Shown here: positions 1 to 7,316 of the stretch, piece after piece
How positions within the stretch are numbered: position 1 is the stretch's first letter
How the letters are laid out: each line of letters starts with the position of its first letter
Assembly (NCBI GenBank): GCA_035938215.1
Contig: DASZHC010000218.1
Span: 1-29,958 of the forward strand
Origin: DASZHC01 sp035938215
GTDB taxonomy: Bacteria; Verrucomicrobiota; Verrucomicrobiia; Chthoniobacterales; JAFAMB01
Length of the DNA stretch: 29,958 bases
Direction of reading: 5' to 3'
Notes under the pieces: generated by a model
The model's input: only the letters and a program-made list of their open reading frames with translations
Databases searched by the model: none
What the model was told of the DNA's origin: nothing
Translations under genes and position numbers: made by a program

Positions 1-1
1 G

Positions 2-444
2 GTGGCAATCATGGATTGGGATACCCATCGGTATCTGGAGTGTTTCTTCGCGGTGCCAATGATGGGCGCGGCGCTGCACACCGTGAACGTCCGCCTTTCG
101 GCCGAACAAATTCTTTTACACGATCAATCACGCTGAGGATGACGTCATTCTGATCAACAGTGAGTTTCTTTCGCTCCTACAGCAGATATGGAATCGGGTC
201 GACGCCGGTAAAAAACTTGTGCTCTTGAAAGACGCCGGAAAGAGCGCTCAGAACTCGCTTTCTTTCGACGCCGAATACGAGGGGTTGCTTGCCGCAACCG
301 ACCCGCGGCTCCACGACTTTGCCGCAAAGGGCATCATCCCCCGTTACAGCGTGCCGGAGCGAATTGTTTTCGTGGAGGGCTTTGCCCAAGACCAGCGTCG
401 GCAAGCTCGACAAGAAGGTGTTGCGCGAATGGTACGCCCAATAA
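2..444 (+). pseudogene. Relic of an acyl-CoA ligase (AMP-forming, AlkK-like), internally deleted and frameshifted
   Basis: The left part reads like the N-terminal third of a medium/long-chain acyl-CoA synthetase (DWDTHRYLECFFAVPMMGA, then HTVNVRLSAEQIL and TINHAEDDVIL). After about position 305 it jumps to the extreme C-terminus (SVPERIVFVEG, then KTSVGKLDKKVLREWYAQ and a TAA at 442-444). The last part carries the lysine-rich motif that closes the active site in this family. Roughly 300 codons between these parts are absent, including the P-loop-like TTGTTGLPKG motif that binds ATP. Two single-base frameshifts are visible, each consistent with one extra T in a T run (near 113-117 and 381-383). 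The 5' end lies outside the window. The intact family activates fatty acids with CoA; this copy cannot. The two T-run shifts could be sequencing errors, but the internal loss is not explained that way. Confidence 0.85.
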
Positions 445-557
445 AGGGGTGAAGAAACGAAAGTACTCAAATTGTCCGGTTCGTGCGAACAGACCGGGAA
501 TGCCATCGGCTCTCCTGGATTTAGCGTTTTGCACAAATACGGACAAAAGGAACAATC

Positions 558-1775
558 ATGAACGGCGCGGAAAGTATGGTGGGGACGCTGGTCGCCAGCG
601 GTATTGAGGTCTGTTTTGCTAACCCAGGGACATCTGAGATGCATTTTGTCGCGGCACTGGACAGAATTAGTGGTATGAGGGCTATCCTTTGCCTTTTTGA
701 AGGTGTAGTCACCGGCGCCGCCGACGGTTATGGACGCATGGCCGAAAAGCCTGCCTGCGCTCTGTTGCATCTAGGTCCAGGTCTCGCGAATGGCTTGGCA
801 AATCTGCATAACGCGCGCCGCGCCGCGACACCGATTGTGAACGTCGTTGGCGATCATGCGACTGGATTGAAGTCGGCGGGTCGTGTCTCTGCCAAAACGG
901 GGGCGCGCATTTTTTGTGATACTTTAGCGCCGCGCGTTCAACGTGGCGCAGGCCGCGTCGTAGTGGAGCGCATCCCTTATTTGGCTGAAGATATCGCGGA
1001 GTTTTTGCAGGGAGTCGAACAGCTCATCCTGGTGGGAGCCAAGCCCCCCGTAACCTTCTTTGCCTATCCAGGCAAAACAAGTTGGCCGACACCTGAAGGC
1101 TGCAAGATTATGATCTTGTCACACGCTCACAAGGACGGCACAGCAGCACTCGAATCATTGGCTGACGCGTTGAATGCGCCTCCGGCGCCTGTCAACGTCG
1201 CCGTGCTCACAACGCCGGCCTTCCCTAAGAGCGGCAAGCTCAATGCTCGCGCGGTGATCCAAGTGGTCGCGCATTTTCTTCCGGAAGGCGCCATCCTCGC
1301 TGACGAGGCAGTAACCTCCGGCTTACCCTATTTCAATTATACTGCCACTTGTGCGCCCCATGACTACCTCAACTTGGCGGGCGGTGCAATCGGGGGCATG
1401 ATGCCGGTTGGTACAGGCGCTGCGGTCGCATGTCCTGATCGCAAGGTTGTCTGTCTGGAGGGAGACGGCAGCGCTATGTACACTCTCCAAGCACTCTGGA
1501 CGCAAGCGCGCGAGAGGCTCGACGTCACTACCGTAATCTATGCAAATCGCTCTTATGCAATCCTCAATATCGAGTTGGCGCGGGTTGGAGTAGACAATCC
1601 CGGGTTGAGGGCACGATCGTTGTTCGATTTACACGATCCCACGTTAGATTGGGTTAAGCTCGCCGAAGGTATGGGCGTCGAAGCCGCGCGAGCAGAAACA
1701 ACGGAGCGGTTTGCCGATCTTTTCTCCTCCGCAATGAAGACGCGCGGACCGCGACTGATCGAAGCAGTGATTTAG
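558..1775 (+). CDS. Thiamine-pyrophosphate enzyme, acetolactate-synthase-like, with internal deletion
   Basis: This belongs to the TPP-dependent superfamily (acetolactate synthase / benzoylformate decarboxylase type). The N-terminal PYR domain has NPGTSEMHF and the TPP-activating glutamate E48 in LFEGVVTGAADGYG. The C-terminal PP domain has the cofactor motif starting GDGSAMYTLQALW near residue 302 and ending at ANRSYAIL. Relatives are about 515 residues long; this one is 405. The text runs from VVGDHAT straight into GLKSAGRVSAKTGARIF around residues 101-105, so about 110 residues (the end of the PYR domain and the first half of the middle domain) are missing in frame. An AGGA-type ribosome-binding site (AAAAGGAACAATC) precedes the ATG. 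Both cofactor motifs remain, but folding and dimerisation are doubtful, so it may be a pseudogene kept open by chance. Substrate unknown. It follows the acyl-CoA ligase relic on the same strand. Confidence 0.75.
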   Translation: MNGAESMVGTLVASGIEVCFANPGTSEMHFVAALDRISGMRAILCLFEGVVTGAADGYGRMAEKPACALLHLGPGLANGLANLHNARRAATPIVNVVGDHATGLKSAGRVSAKTGARIFCDTLAPRVQRGAGRVVVERIPYLAEDIAEFLQGVEQLILVGAKPPVTFFAYPGKTSWPTPEGCKIMILSHAHKDGTAALESLADALNAPPAPVNVAVLTTPAFPKSGKLNARAVIQVVAHFLPEGAILADEAVTSGLPYFNYTATCAPHDYLNLAGGAIGGMMPVGTGAAVACPDRKVVCLEGDGSAMYTLQALWTQARERLDVTTVIYANRSYAILNIELARVGVDNPGLRARSLFDLHDPTLDWVKLAEGMGVEAARAETTERFADLFSSAMKTRGPRLIEAVI

Positions 1776-2076
1776 GCGTCTCGTATCTGTTTAATGCACT
1801 GTGGCAGTTCCCTGCAGCTGGCGACAAAAAATTCTGCGGCGAGATTTACCCAGCGTTTTAAGCGCGCAAATCTTTCGCGGTACTTCTTTTTTGGAACGTT
1901 TCCCGCCCGAAACGTGAAGGATTAGTGGACCCTTAGTCTAGTCTAGACTCCTATCGGTCCGGCATCTCCGGCCCACGATACCTTGACGTATTCGGTCAGG
2001 ATCCGGAACGAGGCAAGGACGATCCAGAAATTTCAACTATGTTTGCTCGGCCCTTGTGACAGGGCGCACTTAGAAC
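1776..2076. other. 301-bp gap before the ECF sigma gene
   Basis: No coding sequence is recognisable here. It holds a candidate ECF-type promoter (1893-1916), a perfect 10-bp palindrome AGTCTAGACT at 1940-1949 within a short run of TAGTC direct repeats, and a small hairpin (GCCCT at 2050-2054 pairing with AGGGC at 2061-2065) ending 11 nt before the sigma-factor ATG. None of these can be assigned a function from sequence alone. Confidence 0.5.
1893..1916 (+). promoter_or_regulatory. Candidate ECF-sigma promoter (autoregulatory?)
   Basis: GGAAC at 1893-1897 followed after 15 nt by CGTG resembles the GGAAC...CGTC layout used by RpoE-like ECF sigma factors. It lies about 160 nt upstream of an ECF sigma gene, and such genes commonly drive their own promoter. 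The spacer is one or two bases shorter than usual and the -10 match is incomplete. Confidence 0.3.
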
Positions 2077-2610
2077 ATGAATGGAGAGAACATTCGCGCG
2101 CGCTTTGAAATTCTGATCCTGCCGCTCATGAATGAGGCATATAATCTAGCTCGTTGGCTAATGCGAAATCCGGAAGATGCAGAGGACATGGTTCAGGAAT
2201 CGTATCTTCGGGCATACAAGTTTTTCGGCAGTTTTCATGAAGGAACAAATCCGCGAGCCTGGTTACTTCGAATCGTGAGAAATACCTGCTATACGGCTTT
2301 GGCTAAAAGTGAGCGCACAAGACGAGAAGTGCCGTTGGAGGAAGAAGCACATGAAATCGCGGATGCATCGCCGCTACCCCCAGTGACTCTTTCGAAAGAG
2401 GCAACGGTAGAGGTTGTGCGAGCGGCTATCGCCGAATTGGATACGCAATTTCGGGAGGCGATCGTACTGAGGGAATTGGAAGGCCTGTCCTACAAAGAAA
2501 TCTCAGAAGTGACCGGAGTTCCGATCGGAACCGTCATGTCGCGCCTCTCGCGAGGTCGGAACCAGCTCGCGCTTCTGTTGTCAGACCACAAGAAAGAGGA
2601 TCAACTATGA
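2077..2610 (+). CDS. ECF-family RNA polymerase sigma factor (RpoE/SigE type)
   Basis: A 177-residue group IV sigma factor. Region 2 (about residues 10-80) includes AEDMVQESYLRAYKFFGSF and the -10-recognition part with NPRAWLLRIVRNTCY. Region 4 (about 112-168) includes REAIVLRELEGLSYKEI and the helix-turn-helix VPIGTVMSRLSRGRNQL. It would direct RNA polymerase to a stress or envelope regulon. Its stop codon overlaps the ATG of the next gene (ATGA), the classic sigma/anti-sigma arrangement. The next gene, however, has lost the part that would hold the sigma factor inactive. No good Shine-Dalgarno sequence precedes the ATG. The family call is secure; the regulon is unknown. Confidence 0.93.
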   Translation: MNGENIRARFEILILPLMNEAYNLARWLMRNPEDAEDMVQESYLRAYKFFGSFHEGTNPRAWLLRIVRNTCYTALAKSERTRREVPLEEEAHEIADASPLPPVTLSKEATVEVVRAAIAELDTQFREAIVLRELEGLSYKEISEVTGVPIGTVMSRLSRGRNQLALLLSDHKKEDQL

Positions 2611-2798
2611 GGAACAAACATATTATCAACGTGTTTCTATGGCCTGCTGAATCGGAGGTTAGCGCATCTCCGCACTTATTTTCGAGGAACGGTTATAATA
2701 TTATCAACTGGAACCGGGATGGGTTCGATTGGTGGGCAGTGTCCGATGTGAACGCCGCAGATCTGGAAGCTCTTGTGGATCTCGAACGCCGGGGTTGA
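2607..2798 (+). pseudogene. Anti-sigma factor remnant: C-terminal tail only
   Basis: The 63-residue product (HIINVFLWPAE, NGYNIINWNRDGFDWWAVSDVNAADLE) matches the C-terminal sensor part of RsiW/zinc-finger anti-sigma factors, which end in a similar INLFVWP...SRNGYN...WAVSDLNAAEL pattern. Intact relatives are about 250 residues and begin with a cytoplasmic HxxxCxxC zinc finger followed by one transmembrane helix. Both are absent, and the ATG runs directly into the tail. The ATGA overlap with the sigma gene is preserved, so the deletion lies just inside the gene start. It cannot bind the sigma factor in the usual way or sit in the membrane. It could be a small new protein, but a deletion remnant is the simplest reading. 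Confidence 0.75.
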
Positions 2799-2961
2799 GG
2801 ATCGGGCGTAAGACCGTTTGCCGATTTTCGTTTTTCAGGCGAGGGATCGCCCTCCGCGCCGTCCCACAAATTTACAGAATTTGCGAGAAGGTCAGGCTAA
2901 GCGATTGCTTAAAGAGAGTTGTGAACGGTATAACGGGCGAGTGCAAAAGACTCGACCCACC

Positions 2962-3600
2962 ATGAATCCTTTATTGCGATCGAATCGACGACTGTTTCTG
3001 TGGAGTTTTCTGGTCACTTTTTTCACGCCAGGCGTCCTCTTGGCTCATCACGCAGAGTGGATGAAAGGCAAACCCTTCATCCAGGGCCTGAGCATGCCCA
3101 TACACGGCCTCGATCACATGATGGTGACACTTGCCGTTGGCTTGATAGCCACTCAAATCGGTGGTTGCGCTCTTTGGGCTGTTCCGGCAGCGTTCAGTTT
3201 GCTGCTGCTCCTGGGCGGAGTCATGAACGTTTCCGGACTCGCCGTTCCGTTTGCAGACCACGCGATTTTCGCCTCAATCATCGTGCTTGGCGGTTTGCTT
3301 GCTTCCCGCAAACGCCTTCCGCTATTTGTGGGCTTGGCTTCGGTCGCCTTCTTCGCGCTGTTTCACGGTGTTGCCTTGGTTGGTGAAGGCCCGCACAACG
3401 GCTGGTTTTTTGTGTTTGCGATCGGCTGTTTGATCGCGGCGTGGGCGCTCCTAGGCTGTGGAATGGCTGTCGGACTTTTGCTAAAGCGTTTGAATCAGAC
3501 TCAAGCCATTCGGTTTGCCGGATTGGCGATGATTGTCATGGCCGTGATCATCGCGTTTTTCCCGAGCCTGAACGATGTGATCATCCATTTTCTGGAGTAG
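2962..3600 (+). CDS. HupE/UreJ-family membrane protein
   Basis: A predicted 212-residue inner-membrane protein of the HupE/UreJ family, whose members are linked to nickel or cobalt supply for hydrogenase and urease. The N-terminus looks like a signal peptide (basic NRR, then a hydrophobic stretch ending GVLLA before HH). The family signature appears as PIHGLDHMMVTLAVGL, with further hydrophobic helices and FFALFHGVALVGEGP, close to the FHGxxHG motif of HupE. I chose the ATG at 2962 because it begins the signal peptide; the frame stays open upstream to 2818 but that part is not conserved-looking. No hydrogenase or urease gene is nearby, so the metal and partner are unknown. Histidines in the usual second motif are partly replaced (VALVG), which weakens a transport claim. 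Confidence 0.8.
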   Translation: MNPLLRSNRRLFLWSFLVTFFTPGVLLAHHAEWMKGKPFIQGLSMPIHGLDHMMVTLAVGLIATQIGGCALWAVPAAFSLLLLLGGVMNVSGLAVPFADHAIFASIIVLGGLLASRKRLPLFVGLASVAFFALFHGVALVGEGPHNGWFFVFAIGCLIAAWALLGCGMAVGLLLKRLNQTQAIRFAGLAMIVMAVIIAFFPSLNDVIIHFLE

Positions 3601-3618
3601 CAATCCTTTTGATTTGCG

Positions 3619-4962
3619 TCACCCGATCGCCTCGGTCGCGCGTCGCTTCTTTTGCTTCTTCTCTTTTTCGCCCTGCAGTGACTCTTTTAATTTTTTTGCC
3701 AGGAACTGCCGCTCGGACCTGGTGTCCGCCAGTTCGAGGGCGCGTCGAAAGTAGCCGGCCGCAGCGTCGCGGTGGTTTAACTGAGCCTCGAATTCTCCCA
3801 GCACGGCGTATAACAAATAGTAAGCATCGAGCTTTGCTCGACCACGAATCGCCGCCGCGGCTTCGATACCTGCTTCGACGCCGTGGACGTTTGCTATTGC
3901 GACCGCGCGATTGAGGGCCACCACCGGTGAGTCGTCGATCTCGACCAATCCGTCGTAGAGTGACAAAATGTTTGGCCAATCGGTGGATTCATAATCGGGA
4001 GCAGCACAGTGGCAGGCGGCAATCCCGGCCTGGATATGGTATTCGGAGATCTCATCGCCGGCAGCCGATTGCGAAAAATGAGACATCCCGCGGGAAACCA
4101 GGGGTCGGTCCCAGCGGGACCGGTCCTGCTCTTTCAGGAGGAGAATGTCCCCATTGCTGTCTAGCCGGGTAGGCAAACGGGCCGCATTGAAGAGCATCAG
4201 CGCTAATAATGCGTGCACTTTTGGGCAGTTGCCCACGGGATTTTCGGCCAGAAAAGAAGTCAGCCTGATCGCCTCATGGCATAGTTCTTCCCGGACCAGG
4301 CGCGGTCCACTCGAAGCTTTGTATCCCTCATTGAAAAGAAGGTAGAGGGTTTGCAGCACACCAGCCAGCCGCTCAGAAAGTTCTTTCCCAGTGGGGACTG
4401 CGAACGCTATTCCAGCCGACCGAATTTTCTCTTTTGCGCGTGTCAGCTTTTTTGCCACCGCCGCCTCGCTGGCCAATAGAGCCTTGCCTATCTCCGCTGG
4501 ACTGAAGCCGCACAGAATCTTAAGAGCGAGCGCGACTTGCGCTTCACGCGGAACGATCGGATGACAACAAACAAACATCATTCGCAAGCCGTCATCCTTG
4601 ATCTCCTCAGCGAAGGAAGGAGATCGGTTGGAAATCGTATTGTGCTGTTCCAGCAAACTGATGATTTCAGCTTCCTTGTCCCGAAAAACCTTCTCGCGTC
4701 GAACGTAGTCGATCGCGAGATTCTTCGAGACCTGCATGATCCAGGCGGCCGGATTCTTCGGAACTCCGTAGTACGGCCAAGTCTGCAGCGCCCTGGCAAG
4801 CGCTTCCTGGACCAGATCCTCCGCCAGGCTGAGACGATCAATCCCAAAAATGCTTGTCAACCTGGAAACCATCTTTCCCCATTCATGCCGAAAAAGATGT
4901 TCCACTACCTGTGGAATTTCCCCAGGCGGAGCATCTCTTTCCTGAGTGCCGGCGGCGACCAT
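3619..4962 (-). CDS. ECF42-type sigma factor with C-terminal DUF6596/TPR-like extension
   Basis: A 447-residue sigma factor. Region 2 is near residues 20-95 (AEDLVQEALARALQTWP, NPAAWIMQVSKNLAIDYVRR). Region 4 is near 125-180 (LALKILCGFSPAEIGKAL, EAAVAKKLTRAKEKI). The long tail is typical of the ECF42 group (COG4941): LFNEGYKASSG, then RLDSNGDILLLKEQDRSRWD, then a TPR-like helical segment with NRAVAIANVHG and AAGYFRRALELA. In this group there is no anti-sigma factor and the C-terminal extension is thought to control activity. It lies 24 nt downstream of a DGPF-family gene, the hallmark neighbour of ECF42, and the two are probably co-transcribed. It converges on the HupE gene with an 18-bp gap. 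Confidence 0.92.
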   Translation of the reverse strand: MVAAGTQERDAPPGEIPQVVEHLFRHEWGKMVSRLTSIFGIDRLSLAEDLVQEALARALQTWPYYGVPKNPAAWIMQVSKNLAIDYVRREKVFRDKEAEIISLLEQHNTISNRSPSFAEEIKDDGLRMMFVCCHPIVPREAQVALALKILCGFSPAEIGKALLASEAAVAKKLTRAKEKIRSAGIAFAVPTGKELSERLAGVLQTLYLLFNEGYKASSGPRLVREELCHEAIRLTSFLAENPVGNCPKVHALLALMLFNAARLPTRLDSNGDILLLKEQDRSRWDRPLVSRGMSHFSQSAAGDEISEYHIQAGIAACHCAAPDYESTDWPNILSLYDGLVEIDDSPVVALNRAVAIANVHGVEAGIEAAAAIRGRAKLDAYYLLYAVLGEFEAQLNHRDAAAGYFRRALELADTRSERQFLAKKLKESLQGEKEKKQKKRRATEAIG

Positions 4963-4986
4963 GTTCCAGGTGGCAAACGTCGTTTT

Positions 4987-5397
4987 CTAAGCGTGCGACT
5001 GAGCGAGTTCCGCTTCGGCGGTTTCCCTTAGAGCGCACTTTGCTGCGACGGGCCGTACTTCGACCCTCATGCCATACGCGAGCCCCGGACACTCCCGGGC
5101 AATCGCTATTGCTTCGTCAGCCGATTTAACGCTCAGCAGGAAGTAGCCCCCAATTGTCTCCTTGGATTCTGCAAATGGTCCGTCCGCCACGAATTGTCCA
5201 TTCTTTCCGGATACGATCTTGCCCTCGTGCATGAGCGGTTGTCCCGCCGTGACTTTGCCCAGTTCGGACAAACGATTGAACCAGGTCATCCATTGATCTG
5301 TGACCTCTTGCAGTTCCTGCGGTGACAGGCCGCGGTGCCAGTCGCCGGCATTCCGAAATAGCAGCAGATATTCTGACGGAGTCCATTCTATACTCAT
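4987..5397 (-). CDS. YciI-related DGPF-domain protein
   Basis: A 136-residue protein of the YCII/DGPF family. It has the fold-typical start EYLLLFRNAG, the name-giving DGPF at residues 72-75 in VADGPFAESKETIGGYFLL, and a C-terminal EVRPV strand. DGPF proteins are small alpha/beta dimers of unproven biochemistry, found again and again next to ECF42 sigma genes and often among their targets. Here it is the first gene of the pair, directly upstream of the ECF42 gene on the minus strand, with a candidate ECF promoter about 30-60 nt before its ATG. A short C-terminal extension (AAKCALRETAEAELAQSHA) follows the domain. Family assignment is secure; function is not. Confidence 0.9.
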   Translation of the reverse strand: MSIEWTPSEYLLLFRNAGDWHRGLSPQELQEVTDQWMTWFNRLSELGKVTAGQPLMHEGKIVSGKNGQFVADGPFAESKETIGGYFLLSVKSADEAIAIARECPGLAYGMRVEVRPVAAKCALRETAEAELAQSHA

Positions 5398-5428
5398 AGG
5401 TTTTGTGGTGTTGTTGTTTCCAGTGTAA

Positions 5429-5455
5429 GACGAATCGCGCGTCTGGTTCAGGACA
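5429..5455 (-). promoter_or_regulatory. Candidate ECF42 promoter for the DGPF-sigma pair
   Basis: On the minus strand TGTCCT (5455-5450) is followed after 17 nt by CGTC (5432-5429). This resembles the TGTCGA / CGTC-like elements reported for ECF42 targets and sits about 32 nt upstream of the DGPF start codon. The -35 match is partial, so this is a guess from position and pattern. Confidence 0.33.
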
Positions 5456-5585
5456 CTATTTCACAAAAATAACGGAAGTTCAGCTGCACAACAGAGGCGG
5501 TCCCCCTCCCTGAAATAAACGAATTCCCCGTCGGAAGAATCGCCGAGGCCCGTGTGTGTCCGATCCCGTCGCAAAAAAAAAACAC

Positions 5586-5623
5586 ACATATTGTGATAAA
5601 CAGTATTGAACTCCACAATATGT
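5586..5623. repeat. 10-bp perfect inverted repeat upstream of the proline-rich protein gene
   Basis: ACATATTGTG at 5586-5595 and CACAATATGT at 5614-5623 are exact reverse complements with an 18-nt loop. The repeat ends 24 nt before the start codon at 5648 and just before a TATACT hexamer (5626-5631). It could be an operator for a dimeric regulator. The loop is long for a terminator and there is no T run. Confidence 0.5.
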
Positions 5624-5647
5624 TGTATACTCTTGGAGTAAACCTCC

Positions 5648-6280
5648 ATGAAACTCTATCGTTTGCCGCTGCGGATGGGATCGAAAACCCAACTCTCTGA
5701 CGCTCGTCGCCGCCGGAAATCGCCGAACTTGGTGGTTATTGGAATTCTCGCGCTTGGCGCTCTCTTCGCACTCACAGCAATAGGCTTGACAGTTTTCGGA
5801 GCATTCAAGCAGAAGGCAAGCGTGCCACAGGAAGTCGGAGTTGCACCGGCGCCTCCGGCCGCAGACGCTTCGCCGGCAGCGCCGGAGAATAAGGAGCATG
5901 ACGCAGTGATGCCTCTCGCGAACCCGAATCCAGCTCCCTCGGCGCCGGTTGCCTCCAGTCATCCGCCAAGCGATCCAAAAACCTCTGCACAGGAACCGAC
6001 CGCGACTCCTGCGCGCTCGTCAACTCCCGCAGTTACATCGCCTTCCGCAGGACAAAAGCACGAGCACAAGCCGGAGGCTGAAACAAAAAGTCCGGACAAA
6101 CCGGTTACGAAGGCGCGCCAAACTCTGGAGAAAAAGCGCATGGAAGCGGAGCGCAAAAGGGCGCGACTAGAGCAGAAGTACGAGAACCACGAAATCTCAG
6201 ATGACGCTTATAACAAGGGCGAACAAGAGTACAAAACCGAAATACAAAAGTATCGGAACGAATTGAAATCCGGCACCTAA
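5648..6280 (+). CDS. Unknown single-pass membrane protein, proline/alanine-rich with C-terminal coiled coil
   Basis: I do not recognise this 210-residue protein. It has a basic N-terminal stretch (RRRRK at 20-24), one hydrophobic helix at about 28-50, a long low-complexity Pro/Ala/Ser/Thr region at about 55-145, and a highly charged helical tail at about 150-208 (TLEKKRMEAERKRARLEQKY, ISDDAYNKGEQEYKTEI). The tail looks like a coiled coil followed by a short SHOCT-like segment (LEQKYENHEISDDAYNKG). Topology by the positive-inside rule is N-terminus inside, tail outside. A GGAG ribosome-binding site (5635-5638) at normal spacing supports the ATG at 5648. It stands alone, divergent from the DGPF/ECF42 pair. 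A cell-envelope spacer or scaffold role is possible but unproven. Confidence 0.7.
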   Translation: MKLYRLPLRMGSKTQLSDARRRRKSPNLVVIGILALGALFALTAIGLTVFGAFKQKASVPQEVGVAPAPPAADASPAAPENKEHDAVMPLANPNPAPSAPVASSHPPSDPKTSAQEPTATPARSSTPAVTSPSAGQKHEHKPEAETKSPDKPVTKARQTLEKKRMEAERKRARLEQKYENHEISDDAYNKGEQEYKTEIQKYRNELKSGT

Positions 6281-6366
6281 GCCGCTCTAAAGCAGAATCC
6301 GGACCGCCAGTTCCTCAGAGCAAGCGAGATCCGAGCGCTGCATCCGATTGTCAGAGTGCACGACGC

Positions 6367-7316
6367 TCAGCGAACGCTTGCTGCGATGCGTGCAAGCTCA
6401 TCGAATTCGGGTCCATGGCTTGGGACTTCGCGGTTGAATATATCAGCGATGGCGCGCGTCCAGCCGTGCACAAAGTAGATCCAACCGTCCTCAAGCTTAA
6501 GACCTCTTTCCGTTTTCTGCGCTTTTGCCTGCTTTAAGAATAGCAAATCTCCGCGATAATTGAACTCCCATGCAAATGCCTTCATCGGGAACTTCGCGTG
6601 GTCACTCACCGGGGAGCCTGGCGCATCCTTTCCCAGTCCCGTTGCGTTTACGATCAACGAGCCCGTTTCAGGGATCCGAGGATTGCGTCTGCTGAGGCCA
6701 ATTCGCGCACGACGTGACATTTCAAAGCTGTTTTCGTCTTCCATGGCGCATGAAGTTTCTCCAGGTGGTCAAGGCGCGGTTTGCAAATGTCTGCGACGTG
6801 AATGGCGGATAGCCGGTTTGCACCGTTGCGTCGCTGGACAAGGTGCCAGGTGAACGCGCGAGCCGATCCGCCGGCCCCCAAAATTAAGACTTCGGCGCCT
6901 GTCTTTCTCCAATGATCCGGAGGCAGAAACGCTTCCAGGGCGAGTCCGCTGCTTACAGGATCAACGACTTGGGCATACAGGTTACCGCTTCGTTTAAAGA
7001 TACTGCTGACTTCTTCCATCGAGTCCGCAAGAGGATCAATCGAATCAAAGATCAGCCGACAGGCTCTGTACAAGTCGATCTTGTGAGTTGTAACCAGGGC
7101 TCCGAGCGAGAGCGGATCGCGCTTTATGAAATTGACAGCTTCCTGGTAGAGACGCGGTTCATCGTGTGGCTTGAAATCAAGCCCTTTGAGCCGGCAATTT
7201 CCAAGCTGCAGGTAATCGGTCCAGAGCGGAAAGACTTTGTTGCTAGATGACTCACCCGTCGTAACGCCGATAAAGTACATAGTAGGCCTGTCTGCGGGCT
7301 CGTAGGGCGCGCTCAT
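6367..7316 (-). pseudogene. Shikimate-dehydrogenase-like oxidoreductase, interrupted by one frameshift
   Basis: Two overlapping minus-strand frames together give one AroE-family protein of about 316 residues. The first (7316 to 6654) has the substrate-site GVTTGESSS, the catalytic lysine region LVTTHKIDLY, the DPVSSGLALEAF segment corresponding to the catalytic Asp, and the NADP-binding LILGAGGSARAF. The second (from about 6672 to 6367) continues with GSLIVNATGLGKDAPGSP, WEFNYRGDLLFL and YFVHGWTRAIADIF. The break is near 6660-6672 and is consistent with one lost C (AAACGGGC for AAACCGGGC). It may be a real mutation or a read error. It overlaps the end of the upstream TPP enzyme by 4 bp (ATGA), so the two are translationally coupled. 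It differs from housekeeping AroE, and its substrate is unknown. Confidence 0.8.

Noticed and set aside
177..770. Long minus-strand open frame (197 codons) opposite the ligase relic and TPP gene
   Set aside because: No recognisable motif, and the opposite strand clearly codes for known families in this interval.
5606..5631. Possible sigma-70 promoter TTGAAC...TATACT before the proline-rich protein
   Set aside because: The spacer is only 14 nt, and the start point would fall on the ribosome-binding site, so it is not convincing.
5480..5962. Minus-strand frame of 160 codons opposite the proline-rich protein
   Set aside because: Its Cys/Arg-rich translation is typical of an antisense shadow; the plus strand has a good ribosome-binding site and membrane helix.
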